A DNA stretch of 64,000 nucleotides from positions 1 through 64,000 of the forward strand of contig JAZJXO010000025.1 of assembly GCA_040390855.1 (NCBI GenBank). Reading direction: 5' to 3'. The notes under the pieces are model-generated. The model had not been told where the DNA came from, made no database searches, and worked only from the letters and a program-made list of their open reading frames with translations. The translations under genes and the position numbers were made by a program. The stretch is from Parvibaculum sp040390855. Its GTDB lineage: Bacteria > Pseudomonadota > Alphaproteobacteria > Parvibaculales > Parvibaculaceae. This document shows positions 1-7,365 of the stretch, piece by piece (the stretch's first letter is position 1; every line of letters starts with the position of its first letter).

Positions 1-14
1 AAGGTCATCGCAGA

Positions 15-1157
15 TCACGACGCCAGAGGTAATGTGGGGGCAAAACACCGCTTACTGATAAACTCTCTCGTCTCGTCCCTTTCGTTTGTAGATGTCAGTC
101 GCTCCATACGACTAACTAATTTTTCTTCGGCTTCTGAAATTTTGACAGCATCCACGGAAAGCTGGGCGAGTGAGAGCCTCGGCTTAATGTCCGAAATTCT
201 CTTGGCATTCTTAAAGCCGACAATCTCCACATCAGGAACGCAATTCACCGCGGCCAAGTGTCTCCAAATAAATGAAAACCTCATAACAATTCCATGAGCA
301 GATTTGAGAGAAAATCCATTCTCCAAATTTTCTCTCAACACTTCATCGCGCCACTCATAGATAATTTTTTCCCATGCCGTTGCATCGATCTCTGATGTCC
401 GACCTAAGCGCAACAATTGAAAAAAAGTGGCATCAGGCTGCTGCGCTGATCGTCGAGCTAGATAATCAAGAAATCTCACAAGCGTATTGTGAGAACTCTT
501 TGCCCCTCCCGCCGAGTACCCCACATACAGCCTATTAAGAACTGGCAAAATCGAATGCAAAAATCTTGGGGCTAATTTTCTGTATGCCGAATAATCGTAT
601 GAACGTCTGTGTTTTTCAATGCGGAGAACCAATGGCGAGAGTACTGGAAATATTTTCGGCTTATCGTTCCACCCTCTATGGGTACGCACCGATTCACCAT
701 CTCGCGCTTGAAATCGTGGCACCAGGGGTGCCAACTCAATCTTTATAGGAATGAGGCCGACTATTATAAAAAATCCCATGAGTTTATTTGTGCACAAGAT
801 GTGCTTAGCCTTGGTTTTATCTGAAAGCGATGACCTGACAATTCTCTCCCGAAACCAGCATCCAAACTGTTCCCAATCGGATTGATTCATCCCACTCAGA
901 AAAAGAACTCTCCCCGGCGTTCCTGCATAAAGATAAACCGACAGCGCCTCCAAGAAGGCTGCAAAGCGAATGACGTAATTATCGACCCAAGTACTCTCAT
1001 TTACGCCAGATTCAGTCTTCTGCCTTCGCACAACGTCGCAAGCCTTGGCTAGAAAATCTGATCCGAATAGTTCTTCATACCGAGAAAATTCATAAGTCAC
1101 CGTGCGTGTGCGCGTTACAAAATACGGAGAGTTTGTGTCTACTTGCGCAACACCCAT
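15..1157 (-). CDS. Uncharacterised mobile-element protein, 380 aa (possibly integrase-associated)
   Basis: I do not recognise the family. It is a soluble protein of 380 residues with no signal peptide or clear membrane segment. The middle and C-terminal part (about residues 225-320, with HNTLVRFLDYLARR and KSAHGIVMRFSFIWRHL) is helical and basic. It loosely resembles the SAM-like core-binding half of tyrosine recombinases, but I see no catalytic R..HxxR..Y set, so it would be a partner or a truncated recombinase rather than an active one. It reads toward the left window edge and could be the first gene of a recombinase operon lying outside. Base composition is AT-richer than the chromosome to the right, as in the neighbouring foreign thyA. 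ATG at 1155-1157 is the longest start. The integrase link is inference only. Confidence 0.55.
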   Translation of the reverse strand: MGVAQVDTNSPYFVTRTRTVTYEFSRYEELFGSDFLAKACDVVRRQKTESGVNESTWVDNYVIRFAAFLEALSVYLYAGTPGRVLFLSGMNQSDWEQFGCWFRERIVRSSLSDKTKAKHILCTNKLMGFFIIVGLIPIKIELAPLVPRFQARDGESVRTHRGWNDKPKIFPVLSPLVLRIEKHRRSYDYSAYRKLAPRFLHSILPVLNRLYVGYSAGGAKSSHNTLVRFLDYLARRSAQQPDATFFQLLRLGRTSEIDATAWEKIIYEWRDEVLRENLENGFSLKSAHGIVMRFSFIWRHLAAVNCVPDVEIVGFKNAKRISDIKPRLSLAQLSVDAVKISEAEEKLVSRMERLTSTNERDETREFISKRCFAPTLPLAS

Positions 1158-1360
1158 GGTCGAAACGAACCCTCACTGATCTGAATTCTATCAAATCGAA
1201 AACCGCGGAGTGAAACCAACGAGTATCTTACAAAAATAAAATCGCCTTCTACTTGGTGAAGATGAATTCATTACTCCAGATCAACGCATCATAAATGTAA
1301 TTGAACTTCCGCTCCCATCAACTTTGAAAGGGCGTCATTCTTTTCTATTTTTTCAACCCA

Positions 1361-1411
1361 CAGACTACGAATCTGAGGGTCGGAGGTTCGCATCCTTCTC
1401 GGCGCTAACCA
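1361..1411 (+). pseudogene. 3' half of a tRNA-Arg(ACG), probable remnant or att site
   Basis: The stretch reads as an anticodon arm with loop CTACGAA (anticodon ACG), a variable region AGGGTC, a T arm with stem GGAGG/CCTTC and loop TTCGCAT, then TCGGCGC and, after two extra bases, ACCA. This matches the 3' half of bacterial tRNA-Arg(ACG). No 5' acceptor strand or D arm lies in the 40 bases before it. The T loop has C where A58 is expected, and only four anticodon-stem pairs form. It is therefore not a working tRNA. Integrases often use the 3' half of a tRNA gene as attachment site, so an old att site is the simplest reading. The rest of 1158-1497 is AT-rich, with no gene seen. Confidence 0.55.
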
Positions 1412-1497
1412 ATACTTTCAATGGCTTAGAGTATTGACGTGTGGACTTAAGCATAAACTATCTGTTTAGACAGCTTAATACAGCAACGGAGTAACAG

Positions 1498-3787
1498 ATG
1501 ACGCTCGCCGTCAGACTAGAGAAGCTGCGCTTCATCGCCGGAGAAATGGCGACCGCCCTGGTGCTCGCGCGCAGAGCTTCCAATTCCTTCGAGGCGCGCA
1601 CACTCGCGCGGCACATCATCATCCGAGCCCGGGATTTCATCGAGCACTCGCGCCAAATCCGCAAACCACTGATCACAGCGGGCTATTCGGTCACTGACTT
1701 TCACACAGCCAAGGAGTCATACGCGCAGCACTTCGCGGAGTATTTCCAGGTTCAGCGCGATAAGATCGGCGCCCATGTCCAAGACTTCGATTTCTGGAAG
1801 CGCATCGAGCTTTGGAACGACATTGAGGTCTCAAAAATCGAATATTTTGTAGACGGCGCCGCGGAGGTTTACGGGCGCCTCGCCACGCTTAGCATTCCCG
1901 GCTACGAGCCCTATGCGCCGCCGACCGAGCTCAGTGACACAGTGCTTGAGTCACTGTTGGCCGATTTCGGATGGCGGCGGCCTGAGAAAAACTATGTTGA
2001 AATCAGTTCGGACGCCCTCGCAGCTACCCGCGACAACACGAGCGTCACATTCAGCGGTGGTCCGCTGAACGCACGTGCAGCGCAGATCGCACTCATTAAA
2101 CGATGGATCGACCTGCAAAAACCGCTACTTGAGCGCTTCATAGCGTTTCCGACCATAGTCCGAATTATACGGGCACAAATCATTACCGACATTGTAAGTT
2201 TCTGCGATGCGCTCGTAACACGACCTGTCTCGCCTATGGCTCCTCAGGCTATGGAAGGGCTCGACAAGCTTATCATCACACTTGGAGGAAAAGCGGAAGC
2301 TATCAAGAACTTCGTGACTGTCTCAAATTTTGACACCGAGCTCACCAAGATGCGGGTAGTGCGGGACGCTATTGGTGCTCACCTTGAAGTCAGCGATAGC
2401 GTACCCCTCTCACAGACTCTTCTGCTGGTCGACGGCTTCGATATGGACGGATCGCTCAAGTTCTTCGACTTGATCGTCATGACATTTCGAAAAGCGTGCA
2501 TGGAGTTCCCCATGCTGCGGCTTTATGCGGCCGATGGCCAACGCATCCATGGCGTCACGCCATCTCGGCTGTCCTCAGTTCCTTTTTCAGCCGACAGTCC
2601 GGAACCGGTCTTAACTCCGCCGACACCGCCCAATTTCGACGACGATGAGACGCTCCAAGCCAATCTTGTCAAGTGGCTAGACGGGGACGAGGACCAGAAC
2701 GCCGACGCACGGCAGTTTTTTTGGAGTGCGTTTCTGCATTCGCCTGTGATCGAGACAATCCGGGAGACCGATAATTTTGGATACGGATATCGAAATTATC
2801 CGCACGAATACCGCCGCGCACATCAGATGCTCGAAGAATTTTTATGCGGCTGCACCGATGAGGACTTTTTTCAAAACTCTCGACTTGCTCGGACGTTGCC
2901 GGTCTGGAGCGCCTTATGCACTCGTCGAGATCATGCTCAGATCGCAGGCAGGCCAGATCACAATTCGGCAAGCCGCGATTTGCAGTGCTATTGGCGAGAT
3001 CGGCAGTCTACCACATGACGCCGCAAAAATATTCCTGGTCGCCATGACGCAGCATTCCATTTGGTCGGTGCGGTTAGAAGCAACCATTGCACTCTTCAAA
3101 ATGTTCGTTCGATCCGAGGGGGCTTATCGCGTCAATAATAAGAACAAGATTAAAGTCAGCTTCGGACAATTTGTTAACCCTCTGAAATCCAAACTACCTC
3201 CGGAGGAGAAGCTCGTTTTACTTCTTGGAATGGCAAGCGTGTTAAGCGGTCATCAACTTGGCACAATGGTACTGCCATTCAAGGACGATTACGAAACCTT
3301 GCTCATCGAGCTCGAAGCCACATGCGAACCCTATTTGCAAAAGCCGACGAGCGAGCAGCGCCGCAAAGAAATGAAGATGCTCATTGCCCAGCGTGATTTT
3401 GTCGGACTCGCTGTTTTGCTCATGTGCGAGATGAAAGACATCAAGAAGGTAAAAAACTTACGCGTCGGCCTCATCGAAGCGACCGGAAGGCATGTGATCG
3501 ACGGGTACGGTCCGCAGGCAGCCCGACATCACGCCATGGCACTCATTTTTGCAGAACAATACGAACTCGCACTTCAACAGGCGCGGTATGTGGCGGATAG
3601 CAATCCTGACAACATGGTTTTTCAGACAACGCCTTTGACGGTGCTCTACAACACGCCCGGCGCCGAGCAAGAAACGCTCAAAGAAGTCGCGCGTATTCGA
3701 TTGCAATTCAAGGTAGACGCAGAAGGCGAGAAATCGCTTGCCGATGCCGAGGCCGGAATTCGGGCGCGCCTGGCGGCGTCCGAATAG
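1498..3787 (+). pseudogene. Frameshifted two-HEPN-motif protein with HEAT/TPR-like C-terminus (~760 aa)
   Basis: Two overlapping frames (1498-3018 and 2777-3787) read as one protein if one base is skipped near 2900-2910. The first frame is sensible up to about residue 470 and then turns basic and odd, while the second becomes sensible at GAPYALVEIM. The N-terminal part holds two similar segments, each with an R-x5-H motif: RDKIGAH at residues 87-93 and RDAIGAH at 289-295. Each is followed by a helical stretch. This is the HEPN signature seen in RNases of toxin and phage-defence systems. The C-terminal ~290 residues are helical repeats (SVRLEATIALFKMF, then a TPR-like AMALIFAEQYELALQQA). The start ATG has GGAG seven bases upstream. 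The break may be a true mutation or a sequencing error. The HEPN call rests on motifs, and a defence role is inferred from family and context. Confidence 0.6.
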
Positions 3788-3842
3788 GGGCCAGATGTCT
3801 ATCATTTTGTGATTTTTCTGGAGGTCTCCCCGGTTCCAGCAT

Positions 3843-4739
3843 CTAAACAGCAACTTCGGCTTGAATTGCATCGTGAGGCGCATATCCAGTAACTTCGAAA
3901 TCGCTAATCGCATAGTCGTCAATGCTTTCGGGACGCCGCAACAATCGCATTGTAGGAAATGGGCGCGGATCTCGACTAATCTGAAGCTGAGCTTGTGTAA
4001 GATGATTGAGATAGAGATGAGCATCCCCGGCAACCCAGATCAGTTCGCCAGGACGAAGACCTGCTTGTTGAGCTAGCATCAATTGCAGCGCCGTAGCACC
4101 TACAAAATTGAATGCCGCCCCAAGCAGCAAATCAACGGATCTCTGAAATAAGAGACAATTGAGACGACCGTCTGACGTCACATGATACTGATAAACCATA
4201 TGGCATGGCGGCAATGCCATAGATTCAAGTTCAGCAACATTCCAACCATGAAAAAGCATCCGGCGACTTGTAGGATTATTTTTCAATGCAGTAATAAGAT
4301 CCGTAATCTGATCATATTCACGTCCGTTAGATCCTTGCCAACGTCGCCATTGCTTGCCGTAAACTGGTCCCAACTCGCCCCAACTCGCTGCAAACGTATC
4401 GTCTTCAACAATACGTCGCTCAAACTCGAGCTGAGAAACATCCTCGCCCGACTCCTTACGGTATTTAGCAAGCGGCCAATCAGTCCAGATACGCACATTC
4501 TCGCGCAGCAGTTCCTGAATATTCGTTCTACCAGTAAGGAACCACAGCATCTCTTTGACTGCAGTCTTCCAATAAACGCGCTTCGTAGTCAGTATCGGAA
4601 CAGTGCCGTTAGAAAGATCAAACCGCACCATCGCACCAAAAATTGATCGAGTACCAACACCGGTTCGATCAATGCGTTCGTCTCCACGTTCAAGAACATG
4701 TGAAAGTAAATCCAGATATTGAAACTCAGGATGCCGCAT
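3843..4739 (-). CDS. thyA: Thymidylate synthase (foreign, complete copy)
   Basis: Converts dUMP to dTMP using methylene-tetrahydrofolate. The 298-residue protein is complete. It has the N-terminal RTGVGT folate/phosphate loop (residues 25-30), paired arginines at 159-160, the catalytic Cys179 in PPCH, the phosphate-binding QRSVD, then AAFNFVGAT and GDAHLYLNH with the Asn, His and Tyr that bind dUMP. A stretch at about 90-118 makes it longer than the 264-residue E. coli type. It is clearly not a duplicate of the adjacent resident thyA: sequence and base composition differ, and it is AT-richer. It converges with the HEPN gene and lies 177 bp downstream of the truncated host gene on the same strand. 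It very likely supplies the thymidylate synthase activity lost when the element split the host copy. Confidence 0.93.
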   Translation of the reverse strand: MRHPEFQYLDLLSHVLERGDERIDRTGVGTRSIFGAMVRFDLSNGTVPILTTKRVYWKTAVKEMLWFLTGRTNIQELLRENVRIWTDWPLAKYRKESGEDVSQLEFERRIVEDDTFAASWGELGPVYGKQWRRWQGSNGREYDQITDLITALKNNPTSRRMLFHGWNVAELESMALPPCHMVYQYHVTSDGRLNCLLFQRSVDLLLGAAFNFVGATALQLMLAQQAGLRPGELIWVAGDAHLYLNHLTQAQLQISRDPRPFPTMRLLRRPESIDDYAISDFEVTGYAPHDAIQAEVAV

Positions 4740-4916
4740 GCTCGCGCCTCTCTTCTCACATTCCGACGGAGCTACAACTCAAAACATCCATCCAGACAAA
4801 CTCCAAACAAATCTCGCTCATATTTATGGCATCTACCGCGCCAAATCTATAACTACTGTCTGTATATAGAAAATCAAAAAAACTCTTTCATTTCAGCTAT
4901 CTATCTATCCAGACAA

Positions 4917-5462
4917 CTAGTGAATATGACCAAAGTAACTCACGCCGAGAAAAATATCCGCCGAGCGCTGATAGAGCTGGCATGAGAGTTTTCCCTCCGC
5001 CACATAAAACTGGAAGAGACAATGACAGGGCGGCAGCGCCATGCCGTTAATGTCGGCGACGTTCCACGCCGAGACGATGAGACGGCGCGAGTCCGGCGAC
5101 GTCTTGATCATCTCGATGAGATTTTTGATCTGGTCGATCTTGCCCCCGTCCGGCGTCGGCCAAGAGCGCCACTGATGACCATAGACCGGCCCAAGCTCGC
5201 CCTTCTCGTCCGCCCACTCATCCCAGATGCGCACACCATTGGCTTTGAGATAGGCGATATTCGTGTCGCCCGCGAGGAACCACAAAAGCTCATGCACGAT
5301 CGACTTCAGATGCAGCTTTTTTGTCGTGACCATCGGAAAACCGTCGGCCAGATTATACCGCGATTGCCAGCCGAACGTGCTCAATGTGCCCGTGCCGGTC
5401 CGGTCGGTCTTTTTGGTCCCGTGGTGACGCACATGCGCCAGCAGATCGAGATATTGCTGCAT
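4917..5462 (-). pseudogene. thyA: Resident thymidylate synthase, 3'-truncated
   Basis: The 181-residue frame matches standard ThyA through residue 174: RTGTGT (21-26), SRR (125-127), catalytic Cys146 in PPCHC, and QRSADIFLGV (165-174). It then runs into the unrelated tail SYFGHIH and a stop. A complete enzyme of this type has about 264 residues, so the PFNIASY helix and the His/Tyr residues that hold dUMP are missing and the protein should be inactive. Composition is GC-rich like the chromosome, unlike the foreign thyA beside it. The break at about 4940 marks one edge of the inserted DNA, and the missing 3' part should lie on the far side of the element, left of this window. Confidence 0.85.
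4936..4946. other. Element-chromosome junction inside thyA
   Basis: On the minus strand the resident ThyA frame follows the family up to GGC GTG (codons 173-174, bases 4941-4946) and diverges at AGT (4938-4940). Bases to the left are AT-rich, those to the right GC-rich. The exact crossover cannot be placed to the base because the second junction is not in the window. The site lies within a few bases of the point where the phage T4 td group I intron interrupts its thymidylate synthase gene (the FLG-LPFN coding stretch). No intron core is visible here, so this only shows that the conserved motif is a repeated target. Confidence 0.6.
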
Positions 5463-5520
5463 ACGTTTTCGCCTCGTGGATTCGAGGACATTTTACTCTC
5501 CTCACGCCCCTCGCGCACGA

Positions 5521-5646
5521 TCAATCGGCAACCCCGATCCCCTCTGGGGATAACCTTTCGGTCCGGTCTCGCAGAGCCTCATCGGCACAAGCAACGATCT
5601 CGACATGGAAACGCTCGATCTCTTGCAAGAAATGCATGTTGTTCAT
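5521..5646 (-). CDS. Possible 41-aa peptide containing dispersed repeat copy 1
   Basis: A short frame starts at ATG 5644-5646, overlapping the TGA of the DUF1287 gene, and encodes a peptide beginning MNNMHFLQEIERFHVEIV. A second locus at 21810-21914 encodes a related start, FLQEIEGFHVEIV, and the DNA under both is nearly identical over 40 bp. Because silent positions are conserved too, the shared unit may be a DNA or RNA element rather than a protein. A short hairpin, ATCCCC-AGA-GGGGAT, lies near the end of the frame. No known family is recognised. Confidence 0.3.
   Translation of the reverse strand: MNNMHFLQEIERFHVEIVACADEALRDRTERLSPEGIGVAD
5592..5631 (-). repeat. 40-bp dispersed repeat, copy 1
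   Basis: This 40-bp unit matches 21816-21855 with two adjacent mismatches. On the minus strand it starts TTCTTGCAAGAGATCGA and ends with GTCGAGATCGTTG. It contains two direct GAGATCG words. Both copies lie just downstream of a gene's stop codon on the coding strand. Confidence 0.7.
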
Positions 5647-6239
5647 GTCATCTCGTAGCGATAATGGCCCGTCTTGGGATAGGCATCGAGCGTGTCGGCA
5701 ACCTGCGTTCCCATGCCGATATTGTGGATAACCTGCCACCGTCCGGAGCGCCGGTCTTTGTCCCCGCTGAGAATAACAATATGTGGCAGCCTGCCGCCCA
5801 CCGCCTGCGTGACCAGATCGCCCGGCTGATAATCCGTCCCGTCCGGCAATTTGGCGCCGCGCCGCTTGAAAAAAACCATCAGATTGGGCACACGACGGTG
5901 ATCTATATTACTGTCCGGCCGGTTGAGGCCCCAGTTGTGGGGATAAGCGGCGAAGTTTGCCGCCATGTCCTCATGCACGAGGCGTTGTAGGTCGATCCCG
6001 AACGCATCGCGATAGGCGCGGATAACCACATCCGAACACACACCCCGCTCGCTCGGTACATCGCCATTGGGATAAGCAATACGGGCATAAGCGCTGTCAT
6101 AAGTGACGGTATCGCCGATTTGCCGCCGCGCAGCACGGATAAGATCGCGCGGACGTTGAGGAAGGTCGGCCTGCGCACCCGCGGGGAGAGTGGCGGCGAG
6201 CGCGGCCACACCGAGGATAAAGTGACGACGCGTGACCAT
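5643..6239 (-). CDS. DUF1287 family protein, Tat-exported
   Basis: The 198-residue protein opens with a twin-arginine type signal: TRRHFILG at residues 3-10, a hydrophobic stretch, and a likely cut after GAQA (about residue 24). The mature part has the DUF1287 pattern: GVCSDVVIRAYRDAFGIDLQRLVHEDM, then NWGLNRPDSNIDHRRVPNL, and PGDLVTQAVGGRLPHIVILS. The conserved Cys in GVCSD and the His in LPHIVI suggest an NlpC/P60-like papain fold, so a periplasmic hydrolase or amidase role is possible, but no reaction is established for the family. It lies upstream of the broken thyA on the same strand, with a dispersed repeat between them. Confidence 0.85.
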   Translation of the reverse strand: MVTRRHFILGVAALAATLPAGAQADLPQRPRDLIRAARRQIGDTVTYDSAYARIAYPNGDVPSERGVCSDVVIRAYRDAFGIDLQRLVHEDMAANFAAYPHNWGLNRPDSNIDHRRVPNLMVFFKRRGAKLPDGTDYQPGDLVTQAVGGRLPHIVILSGDKDRRSGRWQVIHNIGMGTQVADTLDAYPKTGHYRYEMT

Positions 6240-6321
6240 GTCCGGCCTCAGAAACTATCCCGCCCGAACTGCATAAAACCGCACAAACACGGCATATTTA
6301 TGGTCGCGCGCACCCTATCGC

Positions 6322-6350
6322 TTGGTTTTTGAAGACGCTACGCCTATATA
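6322..6350 (+). promoter_or_regulatory. Candidate ssrA promoter
   Basis: TTGGTT (6322-6327) and TATATA (6345-6350) are separated by 17 bp, a sigma-70 arrangement. Transcription would start near 6357, at a perfect hairpin GTCAGCCC-TT-GGGCTGAC (6357-6374), about 55 bases before the T arm of the tmRNA acceptor piece. Confidence 0.5.
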
Positions 6351-6375
6351 TGGCTTGTCAGCCCTTGGGCTGACT

Positions 6376-6690
6376 ATGGTAATAAACGATCTGCATAATA
6401 AGCCATTCGGACCCGGGGGCGGTACCCGGCGCCTCCACCATTTCCCTTCTGTCATGGCAGAACACGATGGGGGCGAACTAGGATCGACGAGGGTGTAAAA
6501 GCTTTTCTTTTGCCCGGTATGGTTCCGCCGTTAGCGGGCCGTTTGATAGTTGCCAATGACAACTACGCAGAAGTCGCGATCGCCGCGTAAGCAGCGCTAG
6601 CACTTCACTTGAAGTCCTTGCCCTTTGCAGGGTAAGGCGGGGTTCGGAGGTACCTGGCAACAGAAACCTCCACTTCATTTCCAGACTATT
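6376..6690 (+). ncRNA. ssrA: Permuted two-piece tmRNA (ssrA)
   Basis: Rescues stalled ribosomes by trans-translation. The gene is circularly permuted, as in alphaproteobacteria. The 3' acceptor piece comes first, with T arm stem CCGGG/CCCGG (6413-6417 and 6425-6429), acceptor strand CGCCTCC (6430-6436) and ACCA (6437-6440). After a short spacer comes the coding piece with 5' acceptor strand GGGGGCG (6469-6475). The two strands pair over seven bases with a G-U at the third pair, the alanine identity element. The tag frame runs from GCC at 6552 to TAA at 6588-6590 and reads ANDNYAEVAIAA, a typical alphaproteobacterial degradation tag. The outer ends (6376, 6690) are estimates. The spacer is presumably cut out to give two RNAs. 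The tag adaptor gene sspB follows. Confidence 0.93.
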
Positions 6691-6827
6691 TCATGTCGAG
6701 GCGACCATACACAATGGCAACGACCTTTCGTCATTCCGCCAAATCTTTAGGGCTCTTCTGCCTTGGCCGATAAAAGCGTATAAGGCAGAAAGACCATCAA
6801 GAACTCACTAAGAAAAGGCGTGATCCC

Positions 6828-7292
6828 GTGGCCGAAGACCAGATGCATTACGACAAAATGGCTCAGGAAGCGCTTCGTGGCGTGATCCGCAAAGCGCTTG
6901 ATGTCGCCAAAAAAGAAGGTCTGCCGGGCGAGCATCACTTCTATATTTCCTTTCGTACAGGCGCCCCGGGCGTCAGCATTTCCGAGAAACTACGCGGCCA
7001 GTATCCCGACGAGATGACGATCGTTTTGCAGCACCAGTTCTGGAATCTCGACGTGCGCGAAGATGGTTTCTCGGTCGATCTCACCTTCAACAAAATACCC
7101 GAAACCCTCGTGGTCCCCTATTCGGCGGTCCACGCCTTCTTCGACCCTTCCGTCCAGTTCGGCCTCCAGTTCGAAGTCAAAAAGCCCGAAACCCCGGCGG
7201 CAGCGCCCGCTGCCGCGCAAGTCGCTTCATCCGAACCTGCCCCCAAAACCGATGGCGCAGTCGTCAGCCTCGACGCTTTCCGGAAGAAATAG
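6828..7292 (+). CDS. sspB: SspB, ClpXP adaptor for ssrA-tagged proteins
   Basis: Delivers ssrA-tagged polypeptides to the ClpXP protease. The 154-residue protein has the SspB core: YDKMAQEALRGVIRKALDVAKKEG, then HHFYISFRTGAPGVSIS, and IVLQHQFWNLDVREDGFSVDLTFN, ending the fold near residue 110. A disordered Ala/Pro-rich linker follows, then a short conserved C-terminal peptide VVSLDAFRKK that docks on ClpX. GTG at 6828 is taken as start. ATG at 6843 would shorten the N-terminus by five residues. Position directly after the tmRNA gene couples the tag with its adaptor. Confidence 0.9.
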   Translation: MAEDQMHYDKMAQEALRGVIRKALDVAKKEGLPGEHHFYISFRTGAPGVSISEKLRGQYPDEMTIVLQHQFWNLDVREDGFSVDLTFNKIPETLVVPYSAVHAFFDPSVQFGLQFEVKKPETPAAAPAAAQVASSEPAPKTDGAVVSLDAFRKK

Positions 7293-7365
7293 GCCAGCCT
7301 TCCCCCAATCCCTCCTCCGTGCTAAATGACCGCGCAACGCCATTGCCAGCACGGAGTGCCATCCC

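Noticed and set aside
4740..4940. Group I intron at the thyA break
   Set aside because: The site resembles that of the T4 td intron, but there is no visible intron core, no homing endonuclease, and the next thyA is a full separate gene rather than a 3' exon.
6478..6678. 66-codon minus-strand frame
   Set aside because: Lies within the coding piece of the tmRNA gene.
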